NCBI RefSeq assembly: GCF_014650915.1
Contig: NZ_BMVW01000010.1
Coordinates: 237,791-273,332, forward strand
Reading direction: 5' to 3'
Length of the DNA: 35,542 nucleotides
Source: Streptomyces poonensis
GTDB lineage: Bacteria > Actinomycetota > Actinomycetes > Streptomycetales > Streptomycetaceae
Below the pieces are notes generated by a model that saw only the letters and a list, made by a program, of their open reading frames with translations, was not told the origin of the DNA and made no database searches. Shown piece by piece: positions 25,945 through 34,413 of the stretch. Position numbers and translations under genes: made by a program. Position 1 is the stretch's first letter. Every line of letters starts with the position of its first letter.

Positions 25945-25977
25945 CGAGGGTTACGGGAGTACTGGTCCGGGCGGGTC

Positions 25978-26007
25978 TGGACGGGTCTTCGTACTCGCCG
26001 GTACGGT
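25978..26007 (+). promoter_or_regulatory. Promoter of the second acyl-CoA dehydrogenase gene
   Basis: TGGACG (25978-25983) and TACGGT (26002-26007) with an 18-bp spacer fit a housekeeping-type promoter. The transcript would start near 26014, next to the palindrome at 26015. Confidence 0.4.
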
Positions 26008-26014
26008 AGGGGTT

Positions 26015-26030
26015 CTGAGCAAGCGCTTAG
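26015..26030. promoter_or_regulatory. Candidate repressor operator at the transcription start
   Basis: CTGAGCAAGCGCTTAG has 6-bp arms (CTGAGC/GCTTAG) with one mismatch and includes the 8-bp palindrome AAGCGCTT. It overlaps the presumed start of transcription, where a TetR-type repressor would block initiation. Confidence 0.5.
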
Positions 26031-26064
26031 ACATTCCCCAAACGTACGCAGGTGGAGGTGGCGC

Positions 26065-27222
26065 GTGCGCCGCACGGTGTTCAACGAGGATCACGAGGCG
26101 TTCCGGGAGACCCTGCGCGCCTTCATCGAGGCCGAGGTCGTCCCCGTCTACGACGAGTGGTTCGCGGCCGGCCAGGCCCCGCGCGAGTTCTACTACAAGC
26201 TCGCCGAGCTCGGCCTGTTCGGGATCAACGTCCCCGAGGAGTACGGCGGCGCCGGCCTGGAGTCGCACAAGTTCGAGGCGATCCAGTACGAGGAGACCGC
26301 GCGCGCGGGCGTCACCTTCGGCGGCTCCGGCGTGCACGTGCTGCTCGCCCTGCCGTACATCAAGATGCTCGCCACCGACGAGCAGAAGAAGCGGTTCCTG
26401 CCGAAGTTCGTCTCCGGCGAGGAGATGTGGGCCATCGCGATGACCGAGCCGGGCACCGGCTCCGACCTCGCGGGCATGAAGACCACGGCCAAGCTGAGCG
26501 AGGACGGCACGCACTACGTCCTCAACGGCGCCAAGACCTTCATCACCGGTGGCGTCCACGCCGACAAGGTGATCGTCTGCGCCCGGACCGCCGCGCCGAC
26601 CGCCGAGGACCGCCGCTACGGCATCTCCCTCTTCGCCGTCGACACCAAGTCCGAGGGCTACTCCGTCGGCCGCAAGCTGGACAAGCTCGGCCTGAAGACC
26701 TCCGACACCGCCGAGCTGGCGTTCGTCGACGTGAAGGTCCCGGTCGAGGACCTTCTCGGCGAGGAGAACAAGGGCTTCTACTACCTCGGCGCCAACCTGC
26801 CCTCCGAGCGCTGGGGCATCGCCTACGGCGCCTACGCGCAGGCCAAGGCCGCCGTCCGGTTCGCCAAGCAGTACGTGCAGGACCGCACCGTGTTCGGCAA
26901 GACGGTCGCCAGCTTCCAGAACACCAAGTTCGAGCTGGCCGCCTGCCAGGCCGAGGTGGACGCCGCCGAGGCCGTCGCCGACCGCGCCCTGGAGGCCCTG
27001 GACGCGGGCGAGCTGACCCCGGCCGAGGCCGCCAGCGCCAAGCTGTTCTGCACCGAGGTCGCGCACCGCGTCATCGACCGCTGCCTCCAGCTGCACGGCG
27101 GCTACGGCTACATGAACGAGTACCCGATCGCCCGCCTGTACGCGGACAACCGCGTCAACCGCATCTACGGCGGCACCAGCGAGATCATGAAGACGATCAT
27201 CGCCAAGGACATGGGGCTCTGA
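26065..27222 (+). CDS. Acyl-CoA dehydrogenase, long-chain/IVD-type active site
   Basis: 385 aa, full-length FAD enzyme. 'FGINVPEEYGGAGLES', 'AIAMTEPGTGSDLAGMKTTA', 'FITGGVHADKVIVCART', 'RTVFGKTVASFQNTKFELA' and 'QLHGGYGYMNEYPIARLYADN' mark the family. The position of the usual catalytic Glu is Gly369 ('IYGGTSEIM'), while Glu248 in 'NLPSERWGIA' matches the helix-G base of long-chain and isovaleryl-CoA dehydrogenases. It is therefore mechanistically distinct from the acdH product 5 kb away. The GTG start at 26065 has GGAGG at 26054-26058. A palindrome overlaps its likely transcription start. TesB follows after 35 bp. Confidence 0.93.
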   Translation: MRRTVFNEDHEAFRETLRAFIEAEVVPVYDEWFAAGQAPREFYYKLAELGLFGINVPEEYGGAGLESHKFEAIQYEETARAGVTFGGSGVHVLLALPYIKMLATDEQKKRFLPKFVSGEEMWAIAMTEPGTGSDLAGMKTTAKLSEDGTHYVLNGAKTFITGGVHADKVIVCARTAAPTAEDRRYGISLFAVDTKSEGYSVGRKLDKLGLKTSDTAELAFVDVKVPVEDLLGEENKGFYYLGANLPSERWGIAYGAYAQAKAAVRFAKQYVQDRTVFGKTVASFQNTKFELAACQAEVDAAEAVADRALEALDAGELTPAEAASAKLFCTEVAHRVIDRCLQLHGGYGYMNEYPIARLYADNRVNRIYGGTSEIMKTIIAKDMGL

Positions 27223-27257
27223 ACAGCGACGTAACACGCCGCTGGGAGACTCGACCC

Positions 27258-28142
27258 ATGAGTCAGGCACTACAGGATCTGCTCGATCTGCTCGACCTGG
27301 AGCAGATCGAGGAGAACATCTTCCGCGGCCGGTCCCGGTCCGCCGTCGTCCCGCGGGTCTTCGGCGGGCAGGTCGCCGCCCAGGCGCTCGTCGCCGCCGG
27401 GCGCACGGTCCCCGCGGACCGGCCCGCCCACTCGCTCCACGCGTACTTCCTGCGCCCCGGCGACCCGGGCGCGCCCATCGTCTACGACGTGGACCGCCTC
27501 CGCGACGGCCGCTCCTTCACCACGCGCCGCGTCGTCGCGATCCAGCACGGCAAACCGATCTTCACACTGTCGGCGTCCTTCCAGAAGCACGAGGACGGCC
27601 TCGACCACCAGGCCCCGATGCCGGCCGCGCCCGACCCCGCCACGCTGCCCACCGGCGAGGACCGGCTGCGCGGGTACGACCACATCGACCCGGAGGTCAG
27701 GGAGCGGTTCCTGGAGGCGCGGGCCGCGGTCGACCTGCGCCACGTCGACGAGCCGCCGTTCGGGCGGTTCGGCGAGCCCCGCGAACCGCACTCCCAGGTC
27801 TGGTTCCGCACCAACGGCAAGCTGAGCGGAGAGAGCGGTGTCGTCGATGAACCGCTGCTGCACGTCGTCCTCGCCACGTACGTCTCCGACATGACGCTGC
27901 TCGACTCCATCCTGCTCGCGCACGGGCGCGGCGGCTGGGCGGTCGGGGACGTCGTCGGGGCCTCGCTGGACCACGCCATGTGGTTCCACCGCCCGTTCCG
28001 CGCCGACGAGTGGCTCCTGTACGACCAGGAGTCCCCGTCCGCGTACGGCGGCCGGGGACTCGGGCAGGCCCGTATCTACACGCAGGACGGGCAACTGGCG
28101 ATATCGGTGATCCAGGAAGGCGTGGTCCGCGTTCCTCGGTGA
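27258..28142 (+). CDS. tesB: Acyl-CoA thioesterase II (TesB family)
   Basis: 294 aa, double-hotdog TesB enzyme that hydrolyses acyl-CoAs to free acids and CoA. The N-terminal hotdog includes 'VFGGQVAAQALVAAGRTVP', 'HSLHAYFLRPGDP', 'RDGRSFTTRRVVAIQHG' and 'FTLSASFQ'. The C-terminal hotdog has 'YVSDMTLLDSILLAHG', 'GASLDHAMWFHRPFRADEWLLY' (SLDHAMWFH is diagnostic) and 'GLGQARIYTQDGQLAISVIQEG' with the active-site Gln/Thr region. The ATG at 27258 has GGGAG at 27244-27248. It is 35 bp after the dehydrogenase stop and so probably cotranscribed, acting on the same acyl-CoA pool. In-frame codons far upstream belong to a shadow frame. Confidence 0.94.
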   Translation: MSQALQDLLDLLDLEQIEENIFRGRSRSAVVPRVFGGQVAAQALVAAGRTVPADRPAHSLHAYFLRPGDPGAPIVYDVDRLRDGRSFTTRRVVAIQHGKPIFTLSASFQKHEDGLDHQAPMPAAPDPATLPTGEDRLRGYDHIDPEVRERFLEARAAVDLRHVDEPPFGRFGEPREPHSQVWFRTNGKLSGESGVVDEPLLHVVLATYVSDMTLLDSILLAHGRGGWAVGDVVGASLDHAMWFHRPFRADEWLLYDQESPSAYGGRGLGQARIYTQDGQLAISVIQEGVVRVPR

Positions 28143-28153
28143 GACTGGGCCTC

Positions 28154-29137
28154 ATGGCCCGACCCGAGGAAGCCGGACGAGCGGAACGGGGCGGTGGCGA
28201 GAGCACCGGTACGGTGATCGTCGCCGCCCTCGCCAATCTGGGGATCGCGCTGGCCAAGGCGGTCGCCGGCGTCATCAGCGGATCCAGCGCGATGCTGGCG
28301 GAGGCCGCGCACTCGGTCGCCGACACCGTCACCGAGATCCTGCTGCTCACCGCGCTCCGGCGCAGCGGGCGGCCCGCCGACGAGGAACACCCCCTCGGCC
28401 ACGGCCCCGAACGCTACATCTGGGCCCTGCTGGCCGCCGTCGCCACCTTCGTGGGCGGCGCCGTCTTCTCCCTGTACGACGGCATCCACACCCTGGTCAC
28501 CGGTGAGGAACTCGGCGATCCGCTGGTGTCGTACGTCGTCCTCGCGGTCGCCGCGCTGCTGGAGGGCTTCTCGCTGCGGACGGGGCTCAGGCAGGCGCGC
28601 GGCGAGGCGGCCCTCTTCGGGGTGCGCCTCGGACGCTATCTGCGCCGTACCCCCGACACCGCCGTGAAGGCCGTCGTCCTGGAGGACTCGGCCGCGCTGC
28701 TCGGCCTCGTGCTCGCCGCCGGCGGACTGCTCGGCGGGCAGCTCACCGGATCGGGCGTGTGGGACGGCGTCGCCTCGCTGTGCATCGGCGCGCTGCTGCT
28801 GTACGTCGCCTGGGTGCTCGGCCGGTCCAACGCCGACCTGCTCATCGGGCGGCCGCTGCCCGCCCCCGTGCGCGAGGAGATCCGCGCTCTGCTCGCCGGG
28901 CTGCCGCACGTCGAGGCCGTGCTGGAACTGACGACCCTCGTGCAGGGCCCGCGCGAGGCGCTGGTCGCCGCGAAGGTCGACTTCCGGGACGCCGCGACCG
29001 CCGCGCAGATCGAGTGGGCCTGCGAGGACGCCGCGCGGCGCCTGCGCGAGCGCTTCCCGTCGGTGCGCCGCGTCTACCTCGACCCGACGCCCGGGTTCGC
29101 GCAGCGCCGCGAGGAGGGCCTCAGTCCCTGGGGGTGA
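28154..29137 (+). CDS. Cation diffusion facilitator (CDF) transporter
   Basis: 327 aa. About six transmembrane helices and a C-terminal cytoplasmic domain (about 225-315). Helix 2 has the metal-site pattern 'LAEAAHSVADTVTE' (His and Asp spaced by three). Helix 5 has 'VVLEDSAALLGLVLA', where Zn transporters usually have HxxxD, so one ligand is replaced by an acidic or other residue; metal specificity may be altered (Zn, Fe or Mn, or less strict). The start is uncertain: ATG at 28154 has no clear ribosome-binding site; GTG at 28139 overlaps the tesB stop. The close spacing suggests cotranscription with tesB. Converges on the next gene, 27 bp away. Confidence 0.88.
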   Translation: MARPEEAGRAERGGGESTGTVIVAALANLGIALAKAVAGVISGSSAMLAEAAHSVADTVTEILLLTALRRSGRPADEEHPLGHGPERYIWALLAAVATFVGGAVFSLYDGIHTLVTGEELGDPLVSYVVLAVAALLEGFSLRTGLRQARGEAALFGVRLGRYLRRTPDTAVKAVVLEDSAALLGLVLAAGGLLGGQLTGSGVWDGVASLCIGALLLYVAWVLGRSNADLLIGRPLPAPVREEIRALLAGLPHVEAVLELTTLVQGPREALVAAKVDFRDAATAAQIEWACEDAARRLRERFPSVRRVYLDPTPGFAQRREEGLSPWG

Positions 29138-29164
29138 GGCCCGTCCCCTCGGGAAGCGGACGGC

Positions 29165-29956
29165 TCAGCCGGTGAGCCCCGCCTGGTCCAGCAGGTACGC
29201 CGTCATCGGGTCGTAGTACCGCGGGCTCAGCACATGGTCGTCGAGGGGCACCGTCACCTGCACGGTGCCCTCGGACTCGGCGAGGAAGAGGGCCGGGTCG
29301 TTGCAGTCGGCGTACCCGATGGAGTCGACGCCGTGCTGCCCGGCGTACCCCGCCCACCCGTGGTCGGCCACCACCAGGTCGGGCAGCGGACGGCCCGCCC
29401 GCTCCAGGCCGGTGAGGATGGCCCGCATCGGCTCACCGGAGTGCGTGTGCCAGAGGCTGGCGCCGCGCTCCAGGACGGCCACGTCCGCGAACTGCATCAC
29501 GAAGCCCTCGTCCGTCTGGAGACCCTCCGGGATCACCACGATCTCGCAGCCCGCCGCGCGCAGGGCGGCGGCCGTGGCGCGGTGCACGTCCAGCAGACCG
29601 CCCGGGTGGCCCGTGGCGAACAGGACGCGCTGCTCGCCGTCCGCCGCCTTGCGCAGCCGCGCCGCCATGCGCTCCAGCGCGTCCACGGTCAGCTCCGGGT
29701 CGATGGTGTCCTGGCCGTGGCGGTGCTCCGGGTCGTCGATCACGCCGACGCGCTCCGCCATCACCGCGAGGACGTCCTGCTCGTCGGTCCAGCGGTCACC
29801 GAGCTCCAGGCCCAGCCAGTAGTGGCGGTCGCCGTTCGCGAGCTTGCGGTAGTGGGAGAGGTTGTTCTCGCGGGGAGTGGCGACGTCGCCCGCGATGCGG
29901 GTCCTGACGAGGTGGTCGACGAGCTCGGCGCGGCTGGGAGTCCCGGGTATCGGCAT
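29165..29956 (-). CDS. Conserved protein, function unclear (annotated elsewhere as phosphatase)
   Basis: 263 aa from the ATG at 29956; another in-frame ATG at 29965 adds 3 residues. The GGAGG lies between the two, too close to the second, so a leaderless start at the first is possible. It is a soluble protein: 'TPRENNLSHYRKLANGDRHYWLGLELGDRW' near 27-56 (in adjoining stretches), 'FATGHPGGLLDVHRATAAALRAAG', 'VVADHGWAGYAGQ' and 'SIGYADCNDPALF'. The His, Asp and Asn residues in TGHPGG, DHGWAG and DCNDP could form an active site. I recall Streptomyces relatives labelled phosphatase, but I see no standard phosphatase motif and make no firm call. Confidence 0.75.
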   Translation of the reverse strand: MPIPGTPSRAELVDHLVRTRIAGDVATPRENNLSHYRKLANGDRHYWLGLELGDRWTDEQDVLAVMAERVGVIDDPEHRHGQDTIDPELTVDALERMAARLRKAADGEQRVLFATGHPGGLLDVHRATAAALRAAGCEIVVIPEGLQTDEGFVMQFADVAVLERGASLWHTHSGEPMRAILTGLERAGRPLPDLVVADHGWAGYAGQHGVDSIGYADCNDPALFLAESEGTVQVTVPLDDHVLSPRYYDPMTAYLLDQAGLTG

Positions 29957-30050
29957 GCCCTCCATTGTGGAGCAGACGCCCGTGCGCGAACCCGGCGTCC
30001 CGTCCGCTGGGACGCGCGTCACGCGGGCGGGCCAGGACTCTGCCGCCTCG

Positions 30051-31652
30051 TCACGGCTGCCGCAGCGCGAACCACAGCTCCATGCGGACGTCCGGGTCGT
30101 CGAGGTCCCGGTCCAGCAGCGCCGCGCACCGGGCGATCCGCTGCCGGACGGTGTTGCGGTGCACCGACAGGGCCACCGCCGTACGGTCCCAGCTGCCGTG
30201 CAGCGACAGCCAGGTGCGCAGGGTGTCGGTGAGCGCCGGGGTGCCCGCGACGGGCGCGAGCAGGGTGCGGGCGTGGAACGCCGCGTCCTCGGCGGGGACC
30301 AGGTCGGCGAGGGCGGGGCGCGCGGCGTACCGGACCAGGGGCGTGCGGGTGGCGCGGGCGCGGGCCAGGGCACGGGCGGCCTGGACGTCGGCCGCCGCCC
30401 ACGCGCGCGGGTCGGCCGGCGCGCTGACGCCGCACGTCCAGCCCGGTTGCGGGGCGGGCGACCGCCCGTCCGGAACGTCCGGGTCGTGCGGAACCAGGAC
30501 CCGTACGACACCGTCACCGCCCGCGTCCACCAGCGACGAGCCCAGCGCCGCCCCGAGCGCGGACGCGGCCACGGCGTCCGGCGGAGGGCCGTCCCCGGTG
30601 GGCCGCGCGTGCACCACCAGCCACCGCTCCGCGCCCAGCAGCGGTGCCACGTCCTCGGGGGCCGCCCCGAGCAGCAGCCGGACCAGCGCGGTCCGCCGCG
30701 CGGCGCCCGCTCCGCCGCGGTGCTCGCCGGTGAGCAGCGACAGCAGGACGGCGGCGACGGACGCGATGGTGTGGTCACCGGGCTCGCGGCGCGGGGCGGC
30801 CACACCGAGCACGACCCCGCCTCCCCCGCTGCCGCCGCCGAGCGCGTAGGCGGCGAGGTGGACGCCCTCGCAGGTGTCCGTGGCGGAGGAGGGTGCGGGA
30901 CCGGTGGCACGGGGGCCGGGCCGGACCACGGCCGCGAGCCGGCCGAGCCCGGCGGTGACGGACTCGGTGAACTCCCGCCCCGAGCCCGCCAGCCGCTCCC
31001 CGTCCGGTCCGTACAGCACCGCCCGGCCGCCCACCCGCTGGGCAAGCTGCCGCAGCACCGCCGGCACCGGATCCGGGCGGGACGCGGCCGCCGCCAGGCT
31101 CGCCTGCGCCTCCGTCACCCGACGCAGCTCCGCGTGGCGCGCCTGCGCCATCAGCTGCCAGACCGCGCGGGCCACGGACGCGAAGGTGGTCCGCGGCGGG
31201 ACCTCCAGCAGGGGGAGTCCGTACCTGTCGCAGGCCGCGACCAGCGCCCGGGGGACCGTGTCGTGCACGGGCGCCACCCCGAACCCGAGGGCCGCGCCGC
31301 CCCCCTCCACGATCCGCGCCACGTAGGCGTCGAAGTAGTCCCCCAGTCCCGGCTTGGCTCGGCCGGGGGCACCCCCCTCGCTGCCGTCCGCCTGCGGGAT
31401 GTGCACGCCCGCCGTCAGCAGCAGCTCCCCGCCCAGCAGATACGGGTACGGGTCCGCCATCTCCGAGGTCTGCGCCCAATGGATCACCGTGTCCTCGTCC
31501 ACCGGCCCGGCGATCCGGCGCAGGGCCAGGTCCTCGCGGGCCAGCAGGGCCGAGAGGGGGACGGGCGGGGTGGGCGGTACGGCGGGGGTGGCGTCGGTGC
31601 CCGCGGCGGTCGGGGCGATGATGGCCGGCATGGTGTGCGTTTCCTCCGTCAC
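30051..31652 (-). CDS. PucR-family transcriptional regulator
   Basis: 533 aa. An N-terminal PucR-type sensor domain spans about 30-170 ('PVPLSALLAREDLALRRIAG', 'HWAQTSEMADPYPYLLGGELLLTAG' in adjoining stretches). A long Ala/Gly/Pro-rich middle resembles the GGDEF-like region of this family. The C-terminal PucR HTH (about 475-530) reads 'TLRTWLSLHGSWDRTAVAL' then 'SVHRNTVRQRIARCAALL' and 'DLDDPDVRMELWFALR'. Such regulators respond to nitrogen-catabolic intermediates such as purines, amino acids or GABA. The start chosen is GTG 31652 with GGAGGGG upstream; ATG 31631 also has a good GGAGGA site. It is divergent from the ureohydrolase operon, which it probably controls. Confidence 0.9.
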   Translation of the reverse strand: MTEETHTMPAIIAPTAAGTDATPAVPPTPPVPLSALLAREDLALRRIAGPVDEDTVIHWAQTSEMADPYPYLLGGELLLTAGVHIPQADGSEGGAPGRAKPGLGDYFDAYVARIVEGGGAALGFGVAPVHDTVPRALVAACDRYGLPLLEVPPRTTFASVARAVWQLMAQARHAELRRVTEAQASLAAAASRPDPVPAVLRQLAQRVGGRAVLYGPDGERLAGSGREFTESVTAGLGRLAAVVRPGPRATGPAPSSATDTCEGVHLAAYALGGGSGGGGVVLGVAAPRREPGDHTIASVAAVLLSLLTGEHRGGAGAARRTALVRLLLGAAPEDVAPLLGAERWLVVHARPTGDGPPPDAVAASALGAALGSSLVDAGGDGVVRVLVPHDPDVPDGRSPAPQPGWTCGVSAPADPRAWAAADVQAARALARARATRTPLVRYAARPALADLVPAEDAAFHARTLLAPVAGTPALTDTLRTWLSLHGSWDRTAVALSVHRNTVRQRIARCAALLDRDLDDPDVRMELWFALRQP

Positions 31653-31657
31653 GTACC

Positions 31658-31671
31658 CCTCCGAATGGAGG
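31658..31671. promoter_or_regulatory. Inverted repeat in the pucR-ureohydrolase promoter gap
   Basis: CCTCCGAATGGAGG: 5-bp perfect arms around GAAT. It overlaps the ribosome-binding site of the PucR gene and lies about 11 bp before the presumed -35 of the ureohydrolase promoter. It could be an operator or simply a structure involving the Shine-Dalgarno sequence. Confidence 0.4.
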
Positions 31672-31681
31672 AAACGTACAC

Positions 31682-31710
31682 TTCGCAGTCACCGTCCGCC
31701 CACCTAATGT
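31682..31710 (+). promoter_or_regulatory. Promoter of the ureohydrolase-ThDP enzyme operon
   Basis: TTCGCA (31682-31687) and TAATGT (31705-31710) are spaced by 17 bp, giving a transcript start near 31717 and a leader of about 30 nt before the ATG at 31748. Confidence 0.5.
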
Positions 31711-31747
31711 CGGGGTGACCACCAGCAGGAAAGAAGGCAGGACCCCC

Positions 31748-32716
31748 ATGAGCAGCACCGAGACGCCCCGCGGCCCCGTCGACTCCTCCCGCGTCCCGCG
31801 GTACGCCGGCCCCGCCACCTTCGCCCGGCTGCCCCGCCTGGACGAGGTCGGCACCGCCGACGTCGCCGTCGTGGGCGTGCCGTTCGACTCCGGCGTCTCC
31901 TACCGGCCGGGCGCCCGCTTCGGCGGCAACGCCATCCGTGAGGCGTCCCGGCTGCTGCGCCCCTACAACCCCGCGCAGGACGCCTCGCCCTTCGCGCTCG
32001 CGCAGGTCGCGGACGGCGGCGACATCGCCGTCAACCCGTTCGACATCAACGAGGCCGTGGAGACCATCGAGGCGGCCGCCGACGACCTGCTCGGCACCGG
32101 CGCCCGGCTGATGACGCTGGGCGGAGACCACACGATCGCGCTGCCGCTGCTGCGGTCCGTCGCCAGGAAGCACGGCCCGGTGGCGCTGCTCCACTTCGAC
32201 GCGCACCTCGACACCTGGGACACGTACTTCGGCGCCGAATACACGCACGGCACTCCGTTTCGCCGGGCCGTCGAGGAGGGCATCCTCGACACGGAGGCGC
32301 TCTCGCACGTGGGCACGCGCGGCCCGCTGTACGGCAAGCAGGACCTGGACGACGACGCGAAGATGGGCTTCGGCATCGTGACCTCGGCGGACGTGTACCG
32401 CCGCGGCGCCGACGAGATAGCCGACCAGCTGCGCCAGCGCATCGGCGACCGCCCCCTCTACATCTCCATAGACATCGACTGCCTGGACCCGGCCCACGCC
32501 CCCGGCACGGGCACGCCGGAGGCCGGCGGCATGACCTCCCGGGAGCTGCTGGAGATCCTGCGCGGGCTGGCGTCGTGCAACCTGGTCTCCGCGGACGTGG
32601 TGGAGGTGGCGCCCGCGTACGACCACGCCGAGATCACCTCGGTGGCCGCCTCCCACACCGCCTACGAACTGACCACGATCATGACCCGACGGATTGCAGA
32701 GGCACGCGCGAAGTGA
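31748..32716 (+). CDS. speB: Ureohydrolase: agmatinase or guanidinobutyrase
   Basis: 322 aa, arginase/agmatinase family with a binuclear Mn centre; it releases urea from a guanidino compound. 'GVPFDSGVSYRPGARFGGNAIREASR' (adjoining stretches near 51-76) is the agmatinase-type N-terminal signature; metal ligands are His in 'GGDHTIALP', Asp/His/Asp in 'HFDAHLDTW' and the two Asp in 'SIDIDCLDP'. 'AHAPGTGTPEAGG' follows. The ATG at 31748 has AGGA about 6 nt upstream; a frame from 31715 is unlikely. Its stop overlaps the start of the ThDP enzyme by 4 nt, so the two work together. The family name is commonly SpeB, but the partner enzyme makes 4-guanidinobutyrate an equally plausible substrate. Confidence 0.92.
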   Translation: MSSTETPRGPVDSSRVPRYAGPATFARLPRLDEVGTADVAVVGVPFDSGVSYRPGARFGGNAIREASRLLRPYNPAQDASPFALAQVADGGDIAVNPFDINEAVETIEAAADDLLGTGARLMTLGGDHTIALPLLRSVARKHGPVALLHFDAHLDTWDTYFGAEYTHGTPFRRAVEEGILDTEALSHVGTRGPLYGKQDLDDDAKMGFGIVTSADVYRRGADEIADQLRQRIGDRPLYISIDIDCLDPAHAPGTGTPEAGGMTSRELLEILRGLASCNLVSADVVEVAPAYDHAEITSVAASHTAYELTTIMTRRIAEARAK

Positions 32717-34413
32717 CCCACGACCACGACCTGGTGCTCCGCCCGACCGACGAGCAGATGACGGCCGCCCTGAATCCGCCGCCCGGCCGCAACGGCGGAG
32801 ACCTGGTCGTGGAGACCCTGGCCGGGCTGGGCGCGACGACCGTCTTCGGCCTGCCCGGCCAGCACGCCCTCGGCATGTTCGACGCGCTGCGCGGCTCGGA
32901 CCTGCGGTACGTGGGCCTGCGCCTCGAGAACAACGCGGGCTTCGCGGCGGACGCCTACGGCCGGATCACGGGCGAGGCCGCCCCGCTGCTGCTGTCCACG
33001 GGCCCGGGCGCGCTGATGTCGCTGGCGGCGCTGCAGGAGGCGGCGGCGGCGAGCGCGCCGGTGCTGGCGATCAGCAGCCAGATCCCGGTGGCGGGTCTGG
33101 GCGGCGGCCGCCACGGCTACCTCCACGAACTTCCCGACCAGGCGTCCTCGTTCCGGGGCGTGGTCAAGTCCGTCCACACGGTCCGCACCCAGTCGCAGAT
33201 CCCGTCCGCGATCGCGGCGGCCTGGCAGTCCGCGCTGACCGCCCCGCACGGCCCGGTATGGGTGGAGATCCCGCAGGACGTGCTGCTCGCGGAGACGTCC
33301 ATCCCGGTGGTGACGGGGGTCGATGCCACCCCGGAGGAGCTGCCGCCGCGCCCCGAGCTGACGGCCGTGGCGGCCGATGCGCTGATGAAGGCGGACCGCC
33401 CGGTGATCGTCGCGGGCGGCGGGGTCGTACGGGCGGACGCCTCGCGCAAGCTGCGGCAGCTCGCGGAGAAGCTGTCGGTGCCGGTGGTCACCACCTTCGG
33501 CGGCAAGGGAGCGTTCCCCTGGAACCATCCGCTGTCGCTGCGGTCCTGGCTGGAGGACCGCCACACCACGGACTTCCTGGAGGACGCGGACGTCCTGCTG
33601 GTGATCGGCTCGGGCCTGGGCGAACTCTCCTCGAACCACCACACCTTCCAGCCCCGCGGCCGGGTGATCCAGATCGAGGCCGACGCGGGCAAGCTGGAGT
33701 CCAACCACCCGGCCCTCGGCATCCACGCGGACGCCCGCCTCGCCCTCCAGGCACTGCTGGAGACGGTGGGGACGCGGGAGGACGACACGGCGCCGGCGAG
33801 GGTGCGGGAGCTGCTGGACCGGGTGGGGAAGCGGATCGCGGCCCAGGAACTCACCTTGGAGCAGGACGTGCTGGCGTCCGTCCGCAGGGCGCTCCCGCCC
33901 CGGGCGCCCTCCTTCTGGGACATGACGATCCTGTCGTACTGGGCCTGGTCCGCGTTCGACGCCCGCCACCCGAACACCATGCACTCGGCCCAGGGCGCGG
34001 GCGGCCTCGGCTACGCCTTCCCGGCCGCCCTGGGCGCGGCGGCGGCCGACCCGACGTATCCGGTGCTGGCCGTGTCCGGTGACGGGGGCGCTCTGTACTC
34101 GGTCGCCGAGCTGGCGACGGCCCGTCAGTACGACCTGAACGTCACCTGGCTGATCGTCGACGACGGCGGTTACGGCATCCTGCGCGAGTACATGACGGAC
34201 GCGTTCGGGCAGGCGACGGGGACGGAACTGTCCCGCCCGGACTTCGTGGCGCTGGCCGAGTCCTTCGGCGTTCCGGGGGTGCGGACGAGCCCCGGGGCGC
34301 TGGAGGGGGACCTGGCGAAGGCGCTCGCGACGCCGGGTCCGTCCGTGGTCGTGCTGCCGGCGGTGCTGCGGATGTTCGCGCCCACGCATCTGGGCCCGGA
34401 CTCCTGTTCCTGA
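32713..34413 (+). CDS. Thiamine-diphosphate-dependent enzyme (acetolactate synthase/decarboxylase superfamily)
   Basis: 566 aa. An N-terminal PYR domain (about 25-190) has the ThDP-activating Glu in 'LRLENNAGFAADAYGR' and 'LSTGPGALMSLAALQEA'. The segment 'GGGRHGYLHELPDQASSF' resembles the GGGRxxLHELPxQ stretch I recall from AruI, the 5-guanidino-2-oxopentanoate decarboxylase of Pseudomonas. A central domain (about 200-330) and a C-terminal PP domain with 'VSGDGGALYSVAELATA' and 'VDDGGYG' (Mg-ThDP motif) complete it. The GTG start at 32713 overlaps the ureohydrolase stop (GTGA). Tight coupling to a guanidino-hydrolase suggests a keto-arginine decarboxylase. Acetolactate-synthase-like or carboxyethylarginine-synthase-like activity cannot be excluded. 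The stop codon lies in a 15-bp tandem repeat. Confidence 0.85.
   Translation: MTHDHDLVLRPTDEQMTAALNPPPGRNGGDLVVETLAGLGATTVFGLPGQHALGMFDALRGSDLRYVGLRLENNAGFAADAYGRITGEAAPLLLSTGPGALMSLAALQEAAAASAPVLAISSQIPVAGLGGGRHGYLHELPDQASSFRGVVKSVHTVRTQSQIPSAIAAAWQSALTAPHGPVWVEIPQDVLLAETSIPVVTGVDATPEELPPRPELTAVAADALMKADRPVIVAGGGVVRADASRKLRQLAEKLSVPVVTTFGGKGAFPWNHPLSLRSWLEDRHTTDFLEDADVLLVIGSGLGELSSNHHTFQPRGRVIQIEADAGKLESNHPALGIHADARLALQALLETVGTREDDTAPARVRELLDRVGKRIAAQELTLEQDVLASVRRALPPRAPSFWDMTILSYWAWSAFDARHPNTMHSAQGAGGLGYAFPAALGAAAADPTYPVLAVSGDGGALYSVAELATARQYDLNVTWLIVDDGGYGILREYMTDAFGQATGTELSRPDFVALAESFGVPGVRTSPGALEGDLAKALATPGPSVVVLPAVLRMFAPTHLGPDSCS

Noticed and set aside
31748..34413. Clavam-type ceaS/pah biosynthetic pair
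   Set aside because: No beta-lactam synthetase or clavaminate synthase is nearby, and the PucR regulator suits catabolism.
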